45,442 nt of DNA. Source: an uncultured Tenacibaculum sp. GTDB taxonomy: Bacteria > Bacteroidota > Bacteroidia > Flavobacteriales > Flavobacteriaceae. The notes beneath the pieces are model-generated. The model did not search any database. It was not told the origin of the DNA and saw nothing but the letters and a program-made list of their open reading frames with translations. The DNA lies in assembly GCA_937922085.1 (NCBI GenBank), contig CAKZVD010000111.1, positions 1 to 45,442 of the forward strand, written 5' to 3'. A program made the translations under genes and the position numbers. Positions within the stretch are counted from its first letter, which is position 1; each line of letters starts with the position of its first letter. Positions 18,275 to 26,118 of the stretch are shown piece after piece.

Positions 18275-19213
18275 TTCAGTTCGAACTGGACTTATTATTT
18301 CGACATCACTAAAAGCGATAGCACCTCTAATAATACCATCAATACTATTTTTTAAGGCTTCAATTAGTTGCATCTTTAATTGTGATTTATGGTAAATTAA
18401 ACTAACTTCTCTTGCAGGAGGAGGAGTGTCAAATTCTCTCAGGTGTTTTTTATCGTTTTCATTCAAATCTAAAGTATTCAAATAAGGAAGCAATGTCATT
18501 CCTAAACCATCTTTAGATAATTTGATTAAGGTGTCAAAACTTCCACTTTCTAAATGAAAACGTTTATGCTCGTCTTTTTTATTTACTTTACATAAATTGA
18601 TAACACTATTTTTGAAGCAATGACCGTCTTCTAATAATAAAATATCTTCTAGTTCTAAATCTTCAATATCTAATTTTTGTTTTTCATATAAACGATGTTC
18701 TTCAGGTATTAAACCTACAAACGGTTCATAATATAATACACGTTCTTTAATAGCTTCATTTCCTAGTGGAGTAGCAGCTATAGCAGCATCAATATATCCA
18801 TCTGTTAGTTTTCGTATAATTTCTTCTGTAGTTAATTCTTCTATAATTAACTGAACTTTTGGATATGTTCGAGTGAAGGTCTTTAAAAACATAGGTAATA
18901 ATGTAGGCATTATTGTAGGAATAATACCTAGTTTAAATTCACCTCCGATATATCCTTTTTGTTGATGAACAATATCTGTAATTCTATTGCTCTCATCTAC
19001 AATTACTTTAGCTTGTTCTACAATTTTTATCCCTACTGGAGTTAATTCAATAGGTTTTTTAGAACGATTAAAAATTTTTGCATCTAACTCATCTTCCAAT
19101 TTTTGTATTTGCATACTAAGTGTTGGTTGAGTAACAAAACAGTATTCAGCTGCAACAGTAAAGTTTTTATGTTCAGCAACAGCTAATGTATATTTTAATT
19201 GGGTAATTGTCAT
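18272..19213 (-). CDS. oxyR: Hydrogen-peroxide-sensing LysR regulator OxyR
   Basis: 313 residues. The N-terminal winged HTH (MTITQLKYTLAVAEHKNF, then FVTQPTLSMQIQKLE) is typical of LysR proteins. The substrate domain holds LEDGHCFKNS with Cys199 and a second Cys at 208 (INLC), nine residues apart. These are the same positions and spacing as the peroxidatic pair of E. coli OxyR (C199, C208). It should therefore sense H2O2 by a disulfide switch and act on DNA in the cytoplasm. It is divergent from dps across 102 bp that hold a candidate operator, which fits the known OxyR control of dps. No feature of truncation is seen. Confidence 0.93.
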   Translation of the reverse strand: MTITQLKYTLAVAEHKNFTVAAEYCFVTQPTLSMQIQKLEDELDAKIFNRSKKPIELTPVGIKIVEQAKVIVDESNRITDIVHQQKGYIGGEFKLGIIPTIMPTLLPMFLKTFTRTYPKVQLIIEELTTEEIIRKLTDGYIDAAIAATPLGNEAIKERVLYYEPFVGLIPEEHRLYEKQKLDIEDLELEDILLLEDGHCFKNSVINLCKVNKKDEHKRFHLESGSFDTLIKLSKDGLGMTLLPYLNTLDLNENDKKHLREFDTPPPAREVSLIYHKSQLKMQLIEALKNSIDGIIRGAIAFSDVEIISPVRTE

Positions 19214-19243
19214 TTATAATAATTTCTGATAAAGATATTAATT

Positions 19244-19262
19244 CTATCGATAAAACTGATAG
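19244..19262. promoter_or_regulatory. Candidate OxyR operator between oxyR and dps
   Basis: CTATC-N9-GATAG is an inverted repeat (19244-19248 and 19258-19262) in the oxyR-dps spacer. It ends 23 bp before the -7 box of dps, the usual place for a LysR activator site. ATAG/CTAT spacing is the core of OxyR boxes. Binding is inferred. Confidence 0.5.
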
Positions 19263-19284
19263 TTTACTTTTTAAATTAATGAAA

Positions 19285-19292
19285 TAATTTTG
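19285..19292 (+). promoter_or_regulatory. Predicted -7 box of dps
   Basis: TAATTTTG is an exact TAnnTTTG element ending 24 bp before the dps start codon. A weak TTT instead of TTG is found 19 bp upstream, as expected for a promoter needing an activator. Confidence 0.55.
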
Positions 19293-19315
19293 TCATAAAT
19301 TAAAAAATAAAAATT

Positions 19316-19786
19316 ATGACTAGCACAATATTAGGTTTAGATACAAATAAAACAATAAACGAATTGGAAGAATTAAATGTTCTTTTATCAAACTTTCAAA
19401 TATATTATCAAACATTAAGAGGTTTACATTGGAATATAAAAGGGAAGAATTTTTTTGAATTACATGTTAAGTTCGAAGAACTGTATTTAGATGCACAAGA
19501 TAAAATAGATTTGATAGCTGAAAGAATACTTACTTTACAAGGAACACCATTACATACTTTTAAAGATTATATATCTAAAGCAACAGTTAAAGTAGGAGAA
19601 AATATTAATAATGATGAAAAGGCTATTAAATTAATAGTAGATTCAATATCTCAATTGTTAAAAAAAGAAAGAGAAATTTTAGATATATCAGATGAAATGA
19701 ATGATGAAGGAACAAATTCTATGATGAGTGATTTTATATCTGAACAAGAAAAAACAATATGGATGTTTAATGCTTGGTTAGACTAA
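19316..19786 (+). CDS. dps: Dps-family ferritin-like DNA-protecting protein
   Basis: 156 residues. Dps forms a 12-subunit shell that oxidises Fe(II) with H2O2 and stores it, protecting DNA. The ferroxidase residues are all present with family spacing: His38 (LHWN), His50, Asp65 and Glu69 (DKIDLIAER), as in the 51/63/78/82 set of E. coli Dps. The N-terminal extension is short and not rich in Lys, so DNA binding may be weak and the protein may act chiefly as a mini-ferritin. It is divergent from oxyR with a -7 box and a candidate operator upstream. The peroxidase operon that follows on the same strand starts 146 bp on and has no obvious promoter of its own. Confidence 0.92.
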   Translation: MTSTILGLDTNKTINELEELNVLLSNFQIYYQTLRGLHWNIKGKNFFELHVKFEELYLDAQDKIDLIAERILTLQGTPLHTFKDYISKATVKVGENINNDEKAIKLIVDSISQLLKKEREILDISDEMNDEGTNSMMSDFISEQEKTIWMFNAWLD

Positions 19787-19932
19787 AAAAGGGCTTATTT
19801 AAATTAATTCTAATTATTAAGCTTAAGTTTAACTTGGTAACAATTTATTAAGAATGAGTTAAATTCGAAGTGATGCAAAGGTTAAGTTGTAGTTGTTGTT
19901 TTGTAGTTATATAAAAACTAATAGAAACAATA

Positions 19933-21477
19933 ATGAAAAAATTAAAATTAAGCTTTGTAGCATTGATAGCTTTATCAATATCGATGACAACTCTTACAGG
20001 TTGTGAAGATGTAGAGAATGGTAAAGATGGTTTAGACGGAGTAAATGGAAATGACGGAAACGATGGAAATGATGGAAAAGACGGTAAAAATTTTGATGAT
20101 ATCGATCTAACAAATCCATTAACAGCATCAAAAACTCCAAATTTCTTAAAAGCTACAGGAGATTTTTCTTCTATAAAAATAACACCTATTTTATCATCAG
20201 AAGATGAGATACCAGGAGCTCCAGATTTTGTATATGGATCTATGGCTGATGGTGCAGGTTTATTAGCAGAAGATGATGGTACTTTTACTTTAATAAACAA
20301 TATTGAAGCTGATTATTCTATTGCTAGAATTAGATTAACTAGTGATCTTATGCCAGCTCATGGTGAATATATAGTAAATGCTTCTGCTACAGCTTATACA
20401 GCACAATGTTCTGGTTCTTTAATTACTCCAGAAGAACATGGTTTCGGACCTTTATACCTTTCAGGAGGAGAATGGGGAGGAGCTTCTAAAGGAGTTTTTG
20501 CTACCAATCCATACAAATCAGCTCAAGGAGCAGATAGTGCTACTTTATTGCCAGCTTTAGGACAATGGTCTACTGAAAATGCTGTGGCATTAGGTAAAGA
20601 CGCATATCCAGGTAAAACAGTAGTTTTTATTGGAGATGATCATTCAGATAATTCAGTTCCTTCTGGTCAGCTAGGAATGTATTATTCAAGTAGACCTGGA
20701 GATTTAACAAGTGGTAAATTATATGGTTTAAAGGTAACTAGTCTTGGTATTACTTATGAAGTAAATATGTTAGAAGGAGTAGAATATGATGTAGAATTTG
20801 TAGAATTAGTTGAAAGAGAAAAAGATGCACTAGATGCGGAAGCTAAGGCAAAAGGAGTAATGGGATTCTCACGTTTAGAAGATATTGATTGGAGAAGAGG
20901 TTCTGCTGCTAATAATAGAGAGTTATACTTTGCAGTTACAGGAAGAAACAAAACAGATTTAGTTGGTAAAGGAACTATCTCGGGACGTATTTATAAAGTA
21001 GTTTTAAATGATACAAATCCTGATGGAGCCGGGAAAATCACATGTGTATTAGATGGAGATGTAGTAGGAGGTAAGGCAGAAGAGTTTTTATCACCAGATA
21101 ACATTTTAGTTACAGAAAACTACGCATACATTCAAGAAGATCCAGCTATTTCACCTACAACTGCTGGTAAAACGCATTACGCTAGAATGTATCAATATAA
21201 TTTTGCAACAGGAGAATTAAAAGTTGTTGTTGAATGTGATCAAATTGATGCAGCATCTAAAGGATATGGAAATACTTCTAAAGCATGGGAAATTACAGGA
21301 ATGATTGATGTTACTGATGTTGTTAAAAATGGAGAAAACACATTTTTAATTATGACTCAAAACCATGGATGGGAACCTACAGATGGTTCATCATTTACAG
21401 ACCCAACAGCAAACTTTCCTAGTGGATCTAGAAAAGAAGGTTCTGTTTTATATACAATTACAGGATTAGAAAGATAA
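19933..21477 (+). CDS. PhoX/DUF839-like lipoprotein with a collagen-like linker
   Basis: 514 residues. A lipoprotein signal (TLTGC, Cys24) is followed at residues 30-55 by Gly-x-Asp triplets (NGNDGNDGNDGKDGKN), a collagen-like flexible spacer to the membrane. The rest looks like a beta-propeller. QCSGSLITPEEHGFGPLYLS recalls the Cys-Gly-x-x-TP...EE segment of PhoX (DUF839) phosphatases, where a Cys and Glu residues hold the Fe-Ca cluster. Further acidic patches (FSRLEDIDWRRGS, FLSPDNILVTEN) fit the same fold. PhoX of other bacteria is a Tat substrate, whereas this one has a Sec lipoprotein signal, so cofactor loading would differ. It is 5 nt from the di-haem peroxidase gene and clearly in one operon with it. 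The enzyme activity is not proven; a sensing or carrier role is possible. Confidence 0.6.
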   Translation: MKKLKLSFVALIALSISMTTLTGCEDVENGKDGLDGVNGNDGNDGNDGKDGKNFDDIDLTNPLTASKTPNFLKATGDFSSIKITPILSSEDEIPGAPDFVYGSMADGAGLLAEDDGTFTLINNIEADYSIARIRLTSDLMPAHGEYIVNASATAYTAQCSGSLITPEEHGFGPLYLSGGEWGGASKGVFATNPYKSAQGADSATLLPALGQWSTENAVALGKDAYPGKTVVFIGDDHSDNSVPSGQLGMYYSSRPGDLTSGKLYGLKVTSLGITYEVNMLEGVEYDVEFVELVEREKDALDAEAKAKGVMGFSRLEDIDWRRGSAANNRELYFAVTGRNKTDLVGKGTISGRIYKVVLNDTNPDGAGKITCVLDGDVVGGKAEEFLSPDNILVTENYAYIQEDPAISPTTAGKTHYARMYQYNFATGELKVVVECDQIDAASKGYGNTSKAWEITGMIDVTDVVKNGENTFLIMTQNHGWEPTDGSSFTDPTANFPSGSRKEGSVLYTITGLER

Positions 21478-21482
21478 AAAAC

Positions 21483-23270
21483 ATGACTAAAATATTAAGT
21501 CAAGCTAAGACATACCTTTGTGTATGTCTTTTGCTTTTAACAATAGGTTGTAAAAATAAGAATGAAAAGGAGTATAAATCTATAAACAAAAATGGAAGCG
21601 AGGAGATAGAAAAATTATATTTAAAATATCTTACCAATACTATAACTAATTTAGATAGTATTAAAGGGAAACCAATAAATAAACAAAAAGAACATTATGC
21701 TTTAGCTAGGAAATCTTTTAAATTATTGGAACCTATTTTAGGGTATACTGATAAGGATAATTATAAATCTTTAAATGCACCGAACATTATTATTGTTAAA
21801 GGTGAAGTAAGTAGAGATACAAGAGTATTAAAGCCAATAGGTTTTCAAGTAATAGAAGAAACATTATATGAAGAACCCTTAGATGTAAAAGTTTTAAATA
21901 AAGCAATTACTGTTACTAGCAATCGTTTAAAGCTAATTAGAAAGAATGTTTTGTTAAAATTAAATGATTATCATATTATTTGGTTACTTCGATCTGAAAT
22001 AATTAGGATAGCTACTACTGGTATTACAGGATTTGATTCTCCAGTTTTAAATCAATCTTTAAAAGAAAGTAGTTACGCTTATAAAACATTAATAGATATT
22101 ATTAAATTAAAAGAAGAAAACTTTACCTCTAAATCATTATTAAATGAGTTTGTGAAATTAATAGAAACTGCACAGCAAAAACTAAATCATGATTTTGATT
22201 CTTTTAATAGATTTAGTTTTATAAAAACGCAAACAGCTAATCAATTAGCTGTTTTATTGAAAATACAAAAAGATTGGAAAGTGAAATTTCCATTTGAAAT
22301 GGCATTATCTCATGAATTTACTTCTGTTTTCTCTAAAGAAATGCTGAATCAAGATTATTTTACAGATTATTTAAGTGATACTACTCAGATAGAAGAGAAA
22401 ATGATTTTAGGAGAAGAGTTGTTCAATGATAAATCGCTTTCTAAAGATTATAATATGGCGTGTGCTACCTGTCATATTAAAGAATTGGCATTTACAGATG
22501 GTAAAAGAACTTTTGATAAAAATCAAACACGTAATACACCTACAGTTACATATGCTGCATATCAAAAAGGTTTTTTTATGGATTCTAGAGCGGGAAGTTT
22601 AGAGGGACAAGTTGTTGGAGTAGTAAAAAATCATAATGAGTTTAATATGACAATGGATTCTGTAATAAGTAGAGTCATGAATATTAAAAAATATAAAAAA
22701 CAAATAGAAACTTTATATAAAAATAAAAGAACAGATTTTAACATTAGACATGCAATAGCTACTTATATAAGAACCTTGAATAATTTTAATTCTAAGTTTG
22801 ATAAAAATATTAGAGGTGAAGAAAACACATTAACTCAAGAGGAAGAAAAAGGTTTTAATTTGTTTATGGGAAAAGCTTTGTGTGCTACTTGTCATTTTGC
22901 ACCAGTATTTAATGGAACTGTTCCTCCAGATTTTAATGATACAGAATTAGAGGCTATTGGGGTTCCTAATTTAGAAAAAAAGGCTTTAAGTGATGATTTA
23001 GGTAGGTATAATTTATTTAAAACTGAAGAGCGTAAACATTTTTTTAAAACACCTACCATAAGAAATATAGAAAAAACAGCACCTTACATGCATAATGGTG
23101 TATACACTACTTTAGAAGAAGTAATGGATTTTTATAATAAAGGAGGAGGAAATGGTTTAGGTTTTCATAATGAATATCAAACATTACCATTCGATAACTT
23201 ACAATTATCTGAAGAAGAAATAGCTTCTATAATTGCTTTTATGAAAACACTTACAGATAAGGAGTATTAA
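21483..23270 (+). CDS. Di-haem cytochrome c peroxidase with imelysin-like N-terminal domain, lipoprotein
   Basis: 595 residues. The signal ends in LTIGC (Cys23). Residues about 60-270 are helical, with KLLEPILGYTDKDNYKSLNA and GFQVIEETLYEEP. This resembles the imelysin-like domain that precedes peroxidases in Bacteroidota. The C-terminal half is a MauG/CcpA-type di-haem domain with haem motifs CATCH at 327-331 and 467-471, RNTPTVTYAA and the late KTPTIRNIEKTAPYMHNG. It should work in the periplasm with two c-type haems. CcpA-type members reduce H2O2; MauG and MbnH members oxidise residues of a partner protein. The partner of this one may be the PhoX-like protein encoded 5 nt upstream. The gene lies near oxyR and dps, which suits a redox role. 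Confidence 0.82.
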   Translation: MTKILSQAKTYLCVCLLLLTIGCKNKNEKEYKSINKNGSEEIEKLYLKYLTNTITNLDSIKGKPINKQKEHYALARKSFKLLEPILGYTDKDNYKSLNAPNIIIVKGEVSRDTRVLKPIGFQVIEETLYEEPLDVKVLNKAITVTSNRLKLIRKNVLLKLNDYHIIWLLRSEIIRIATTGITGFDSPVLNQSLKESSYAYKTLIDIIKLKEENFTSKSLLNEFVKLIETAQQKLNHDFDSFNRFSFIKTQTANQLAVLLKIQKDWKVKFPFEMALSHEFTSVFSKEMLNQDYFTDYLSDTTQIEEKMILGEELFNDKSLSKDYNMACATCHIKELAFTDGKRTFDKNQTRNTPTVTYAAYQKGFFMDSRAGSLEGQVVGVVKNHNEFNMTMDSVISRVMNIKKYKKQIETLYKNKRTDFNIRHAIATYIRTLNNFNSKFDKNIRGEENTLTQEEEKGFNLFMGKALCATCHFAPVFNGTVPPDFNDTELEAIGVPNLEKKALSDDLGRYNLFKTEERKHFFKTPTIRNIEKTAPYMHNGVYTTLEEVMDFYNKGGGNGLGFHNEYQTLPFDNLQLSEEEIASIIAFMKTLTDKEY

Positions 23271-23304
23271 CAAATGTTATTATTGATGAAGTTGACTCTA
23301 AATA

Positions 23305-23334
23305 AGAAACCAAGAATTCATATTCTTGGTTTCT
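23305..23334. terminator. Hairpin between converging genes
   Basis: A perfect 13-bp stem (23305-23317 with 23322-23334, AGAAACCAAGAAT) with a 4-nt loop lies 35 bp after the peroxidase stop codon and 35 bp after the stop of the converging gene. The T tracts are poor, so it is a weaker terminator call than others here. Confidence 0.55.
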
Positions 23335-23368
23335 ATAAAAACAATGTATTTTGATATTTTTAATAAAT

Positions 23369-25057
23369 TTACTGTATGATAAGTTTCTGTATAGTTTTTT
23401 TACCAGTAGTATATAAAATCAAGGCATATATTCCAGGTTTTATACCATGTAAACTAATGTAATCATTGGTAGAAGATGAATTTTTATGTACACTTTTAAC
23501 AGGTTTTCCAGATAAATTAGAAATAAGTACTGTATAAGTTTCACTAGGTAGGTTTATTTGTATTCTTTCTGAAGCTGGATTAGGAATAAATACAGGAATT
23601 GTATCAGATAAAGGGGTATTATTTGTAGAAAAAAGTCGTGAACTTATGAATTGAATAGGATTTCTATCAATACAGTTTTCTAAATCAAAGGTAACATCAT
23701 CCAGTGATATATTGTTCATAGTTACTTTTTGACCTTTAACGATTTTTACTTTACAGGTACCTTCATCATTTCCACTTAAAGCTATTTTTTTTAGTGACTC
23801 ATCACCTTGAAAATCATTTAAAGAAATAGTTCCATTCTTTCTAATACCTAATTGAATATTTTCACCTTCATTTACAAATACATAATTTTTAAATTTACTA
23901 GAGGCGTTAAAAGTATTACCAGCAATAAATATATTTCTAGGCCCATATGCGTGTACATCTCTTTTGCATAATCTATTTTTATGTCCATTTGCTGAGCATT
24001 TAGTGTCAGCACGTCTCTCTGGACCACCATTAATAAAGTATTTCCATGTAGTATAAGTGTTACTAGGTTGTTCTTGAGAAGCTCTTACATGTCCTTCAGT
24101 TCCTCTAAAGTGAATACAAGAATAAGCTTTAGGTACGGTAGTATTCATAGAGAAAGTGTTATTGTAAATCTGAATATTTTGAGAAAACTGTTCAAAATGT
24201 AAGGGTTGCGAACCACCAGATGCATCATCTGTCATTCCTTGAAAATCATTATTTTTAATAATAACATCTTTTGTCTGAACCATTCCAATATGAAATTGTT
24301 TTGAAGGTTTAAAAATACAATTTCGTATAATGGTACCATTTAAACTAGTACTTTCAGTAAATCTTCTACCTATCAGTTTTCCATCTGCATCTCTAGTGCC
24401 ATCATTCTCTCTATCGTTTCCATTATCAGAAGCAATAGCATTTTGATATCCTTCTTCAAAGACCGTATTTTCTATTATAATTTTTTCAACAGAAGTAATT
24501 ACTTGACCATTTCTTTTGTTTGTATTTCTATTAAAAATATGAATACAAAAAGTTTCAATATTAGAAAACACACAATCTTTAACGCGTAAACCTTCCGTAG
24601 GCCATCCAGAAACAGTATTGATAGCGTCTCTATGCGTATTTGTAAATTTTACATGAAAAAAATTATGGTCTTTACTTTTATTGAATTTAAAAAGAGCATT
24701 ACCAAATTTTGATTGTTTAAAAGCTCCATCTATAGTTAAATGTTTTACAGATATATTGTTGGAAAAAGCATTTATAAAAGTACCTTTATCTTTTGTTAGT
24801 TTAAGAATTGTATTATCGATACCATTACCTATTAAAATCAGGTTTTCATTTCTAATTTCTAAAGGAACTTCAAATTCATATGTTCCAGGAGCAAAAGTGA
24901 TTTTAGTGGTTACACCATCTTTCGTCCATTTTATAATTTGATCGATTTTAGTAGAATCAGCTTTTTGTTCAGTTTGAATTGTTTGTGATTGAATAAGGTA
25001 AGTTGCGCTAAAAAAACTAATAAGTGTTAAAGCGATTTTAAATAATGATTTGTTCAT
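23369..25057 (-). CDS. Secreted right-handed beta-helix protein with a T9SS sorting domain
   Basis: 562 residues, with a signal peptide ending SATYLIQSQ (about residue 25). Residues 45-440 form a right-handed parallel beta-helix: ITFAPGTYEFEVPLEIRNEN, NLILIGNGIDNTILKL, SVKHLTIDG and later NIFIAGNTFNASSKF all show the N-x-h-h-x-G-N pattern of pectate-lyase-like coils. The last 75 residues are a type A T9SS domain (IPNPASERIQINLP, then GIYALILYTTGKKTIQKLII). It is therefore exported across the outer membrane and probably attached to the surface. Such proteins are often polysaccharide lyases or carbohydrate-binding proteins, but no catalytic residues could be assigned. It has no neighbours in an operon. 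Confidence 0.8.
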   Translation of the reverse strand: MNKSLFKIALTLISFFSATYLIQSQTIQTEQKADSTKIDQIIKWTKDGVTTKITFAPGTYEFEVPLEIRNENLILIGNGIDNTILKLTKDKGTFINAFSNNISVKHLTIDGAFKQSKFGNALFKFNKSKDHNFFHVKFTNTHRDAINTVSGWPTEGLRVKDCVFSNIETFCIHIFNRNTNKRNGQVITSVEKIIIENTVFEEGYQNAIASDNGNDRENDGTRDADGKLIGRRFTESTSLNGTIIRNCIFKPSKQFHIGMVQTKDVIIKNNDFQGMTDDASGGSQPLHFEQFSQNIQIYNNTFSMNTTVPKAYSCIHFRGTEGHVRASQEQPSNTYTTWKYFINGGPERRADTKCSANGHKNRLCKRDVHAYGPRNIFIAGNTFNASSKFKNYVFVNEGENIQLGIRKNGTISLNDFQGDESLKKIALSGNDEGTCKVKIVKGQKVTMNNISLDDVTFDLENCIDRNPIQFISSRLFSTNNTPLSDTIPVFIPNPASERIQINLPSETYTVLISNLSGKPVKSVHKNSSSTNDYISLHGIKPGIYALILYTTGKKTIQKLIIQ

Positions 25058-25175
25058 TTCTTGGGATTATCTAAGTTGATTTTTATTGTTAATTTTTGTA
25101 ATTAACGAAAAGATTTTGGGCTTATTGCTTTCTTCTGTTTTAAATAGATGTGGTCTGTTTTTTTATTAAAGTTTG

Positions 25176-25183
25176 TAAGTTTG
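25176..25183 (+). promoter_or_regulatory. Predicted -7 box for the lipoprotein gene at 25223
   Basis: TAAGTTTG is an exact TAnnTTTG match 39 bp before the start codon. A TCTG sits near the -33 position. Confidence 0.45.
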
Positions 25184-25222
25184 TATTTAAATTTCGACTT
25201 AGCGAGTTAAATCAATTAAATA

Positions 25223-25996
25223 ATGAAAAAACTAATTTTATTAATCATGTTATCTTCTATAGTTATAGCATGTAAAGAAGAGTCTAAAAAAGAAACTCCA
25301 AAAGAAACTAAAGAGGAAGTAAAAAAAGAAGATACTTTTCCAAAAGTATTAGGAGAAGTCCTAAAAAAACATGGAGGTATTGATGCTTGGAGAAAATCTA
25401 GTTTTGTGTCATATAAAGTTAATGGACAAGAACATACAACAGCTTTAAAATCTAGAAAAGCACTTATTACTGCCGAAAAATATTCTTTAGGGTATGATGG
25501 TAAAGAAGCATGGGTAAGTCAAAAAGACAGTACAGCATTTAAAGGTAATCCAGAGTTTTACTACAATTTATATTTCTATTTTTATGCAATGCCTTTTGTA
25601 TTGGCAGATGATGGAATTGTGTATTCAGAAGCTAAACCAATAGAATTTGAAGGAACAACATATCCAGGAATTAAAATTTCATATAATGCAAACATAGGAG
25701 CTTCGCCAGATGATAATTATTATGTTTTTTATCACCCAGAAACTAAACAAATGGAATGGTTAGGTTATTCTGTTACTTATAATTCTAAAAAACCAACAGA
25801 TAAATTTAACATAATTAGATATAATGATTGGGAAAATGTTAACGGTTTCTTGTTGCCAAAATCTCTAACTTGGTATAAAAAAGATGATAAAGGCATGCCA
25901 TCTGAACCAGCTCGTGAACCAACTCAGTTTTCATCAGCATTAGTTAGCCAGGCACCATTAGCAGATGATTTTTTTAATAAACCAACTAATAACTAA
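25223..25996 (+). CDS. DUF6503-like lipoprotein
   Basis: 257 residues. A lipoprotein signal ends in IVIAC (Cys17), followed by a 20-residue Lys/Glu-rich linker (KEESKKETPKETKEEVKKED). The mature domain starts with LGEVLKKHGGIDAWRKSSFV, a start typical of small periplasmic lipoproteins of Bacteroidota whose fold resembles the LolA/LolB half-barrel. I associate it with DUF6503. The pattern YNDWENVNGFLLPKSLTWYK, ending in DDFFNKP, fits that group. The function is unknown; binding of a lipid or hydrophobic ligand is the usual guess. The gene lies 14 bp upstream of a 34-residue membrane protein and a symporter and may share a transcript with them. Confidence 0.6.
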   Translation: MKKLILLIMLSSIVIACKEESKKETPKETKEEVKKEDTFPKVLGEVLKKHGGIDAWRKSSFVSYKVNGQEHTTALKSRKALITAEKYSLGYDGKEAWVSQKDSTAFKGNPEFYYNLYFYFYAMPFVLADDGIVYSEAKPIEFEGTTYPGIKISYNANIGASPDDNYYVFYHPETKQMEWLGYSVTYNSKKPTDKFNIIRYNDWENVNGFLLPKSLTWYKKDDKGMPSEPAREPTQFSSALVSQAPLADDFFNKPTNN

Positions 25997-26010
25997 AACA
26001 AACAATAATT

Positions 26011-26115
26011 ATGAGTAAAAAGTATGTATGGAAAAAGGAGTACACCGTAGTCCTATTAGCAAATTTAGTGTACATTGTCTTCTTTTATTTTATAACAAAC
26101 ATATATACAAAATAA
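26011..26115 (+). CDS. 34-residue single-helix membrane protein, symporter partner
   Basis: ATG at 26011 opens 34 codons that end in TAA at 26113-26115, three bases before the symporter start. The peptide MSKKYVWKKEYTVV then LLANLVYIVFFYFITNIYTK has a basic head and one hydrophobic helix of about 20 residues, so the N-terminus should stay in the cytoplasm. Tight spacing on the same strand points to translational coupling. Several SSS symporters are known to have small accessory membrane proteins (for example DUF4212- or YhdT-like subunits), but this one is far shorter. The frame overlaps an unlikely longer frame at 26028 that has no such features. The function is inferred. Confidence 0.6.
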   Translation: MSKKYVWKKEYTVVLLANLVYIVFFYFITNIYTK

Positions 26116-26118
26116 CTC

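Noticed and set aside
19848..20300. 150-codon frame on the minus strand opposite the PhoX-like gene
   Set aside because: It lies fully against a well-supported coding sequence. Its low-complexity SFPSFPSFPSF stretch is the complement of the Gly-Asp repeat codons.
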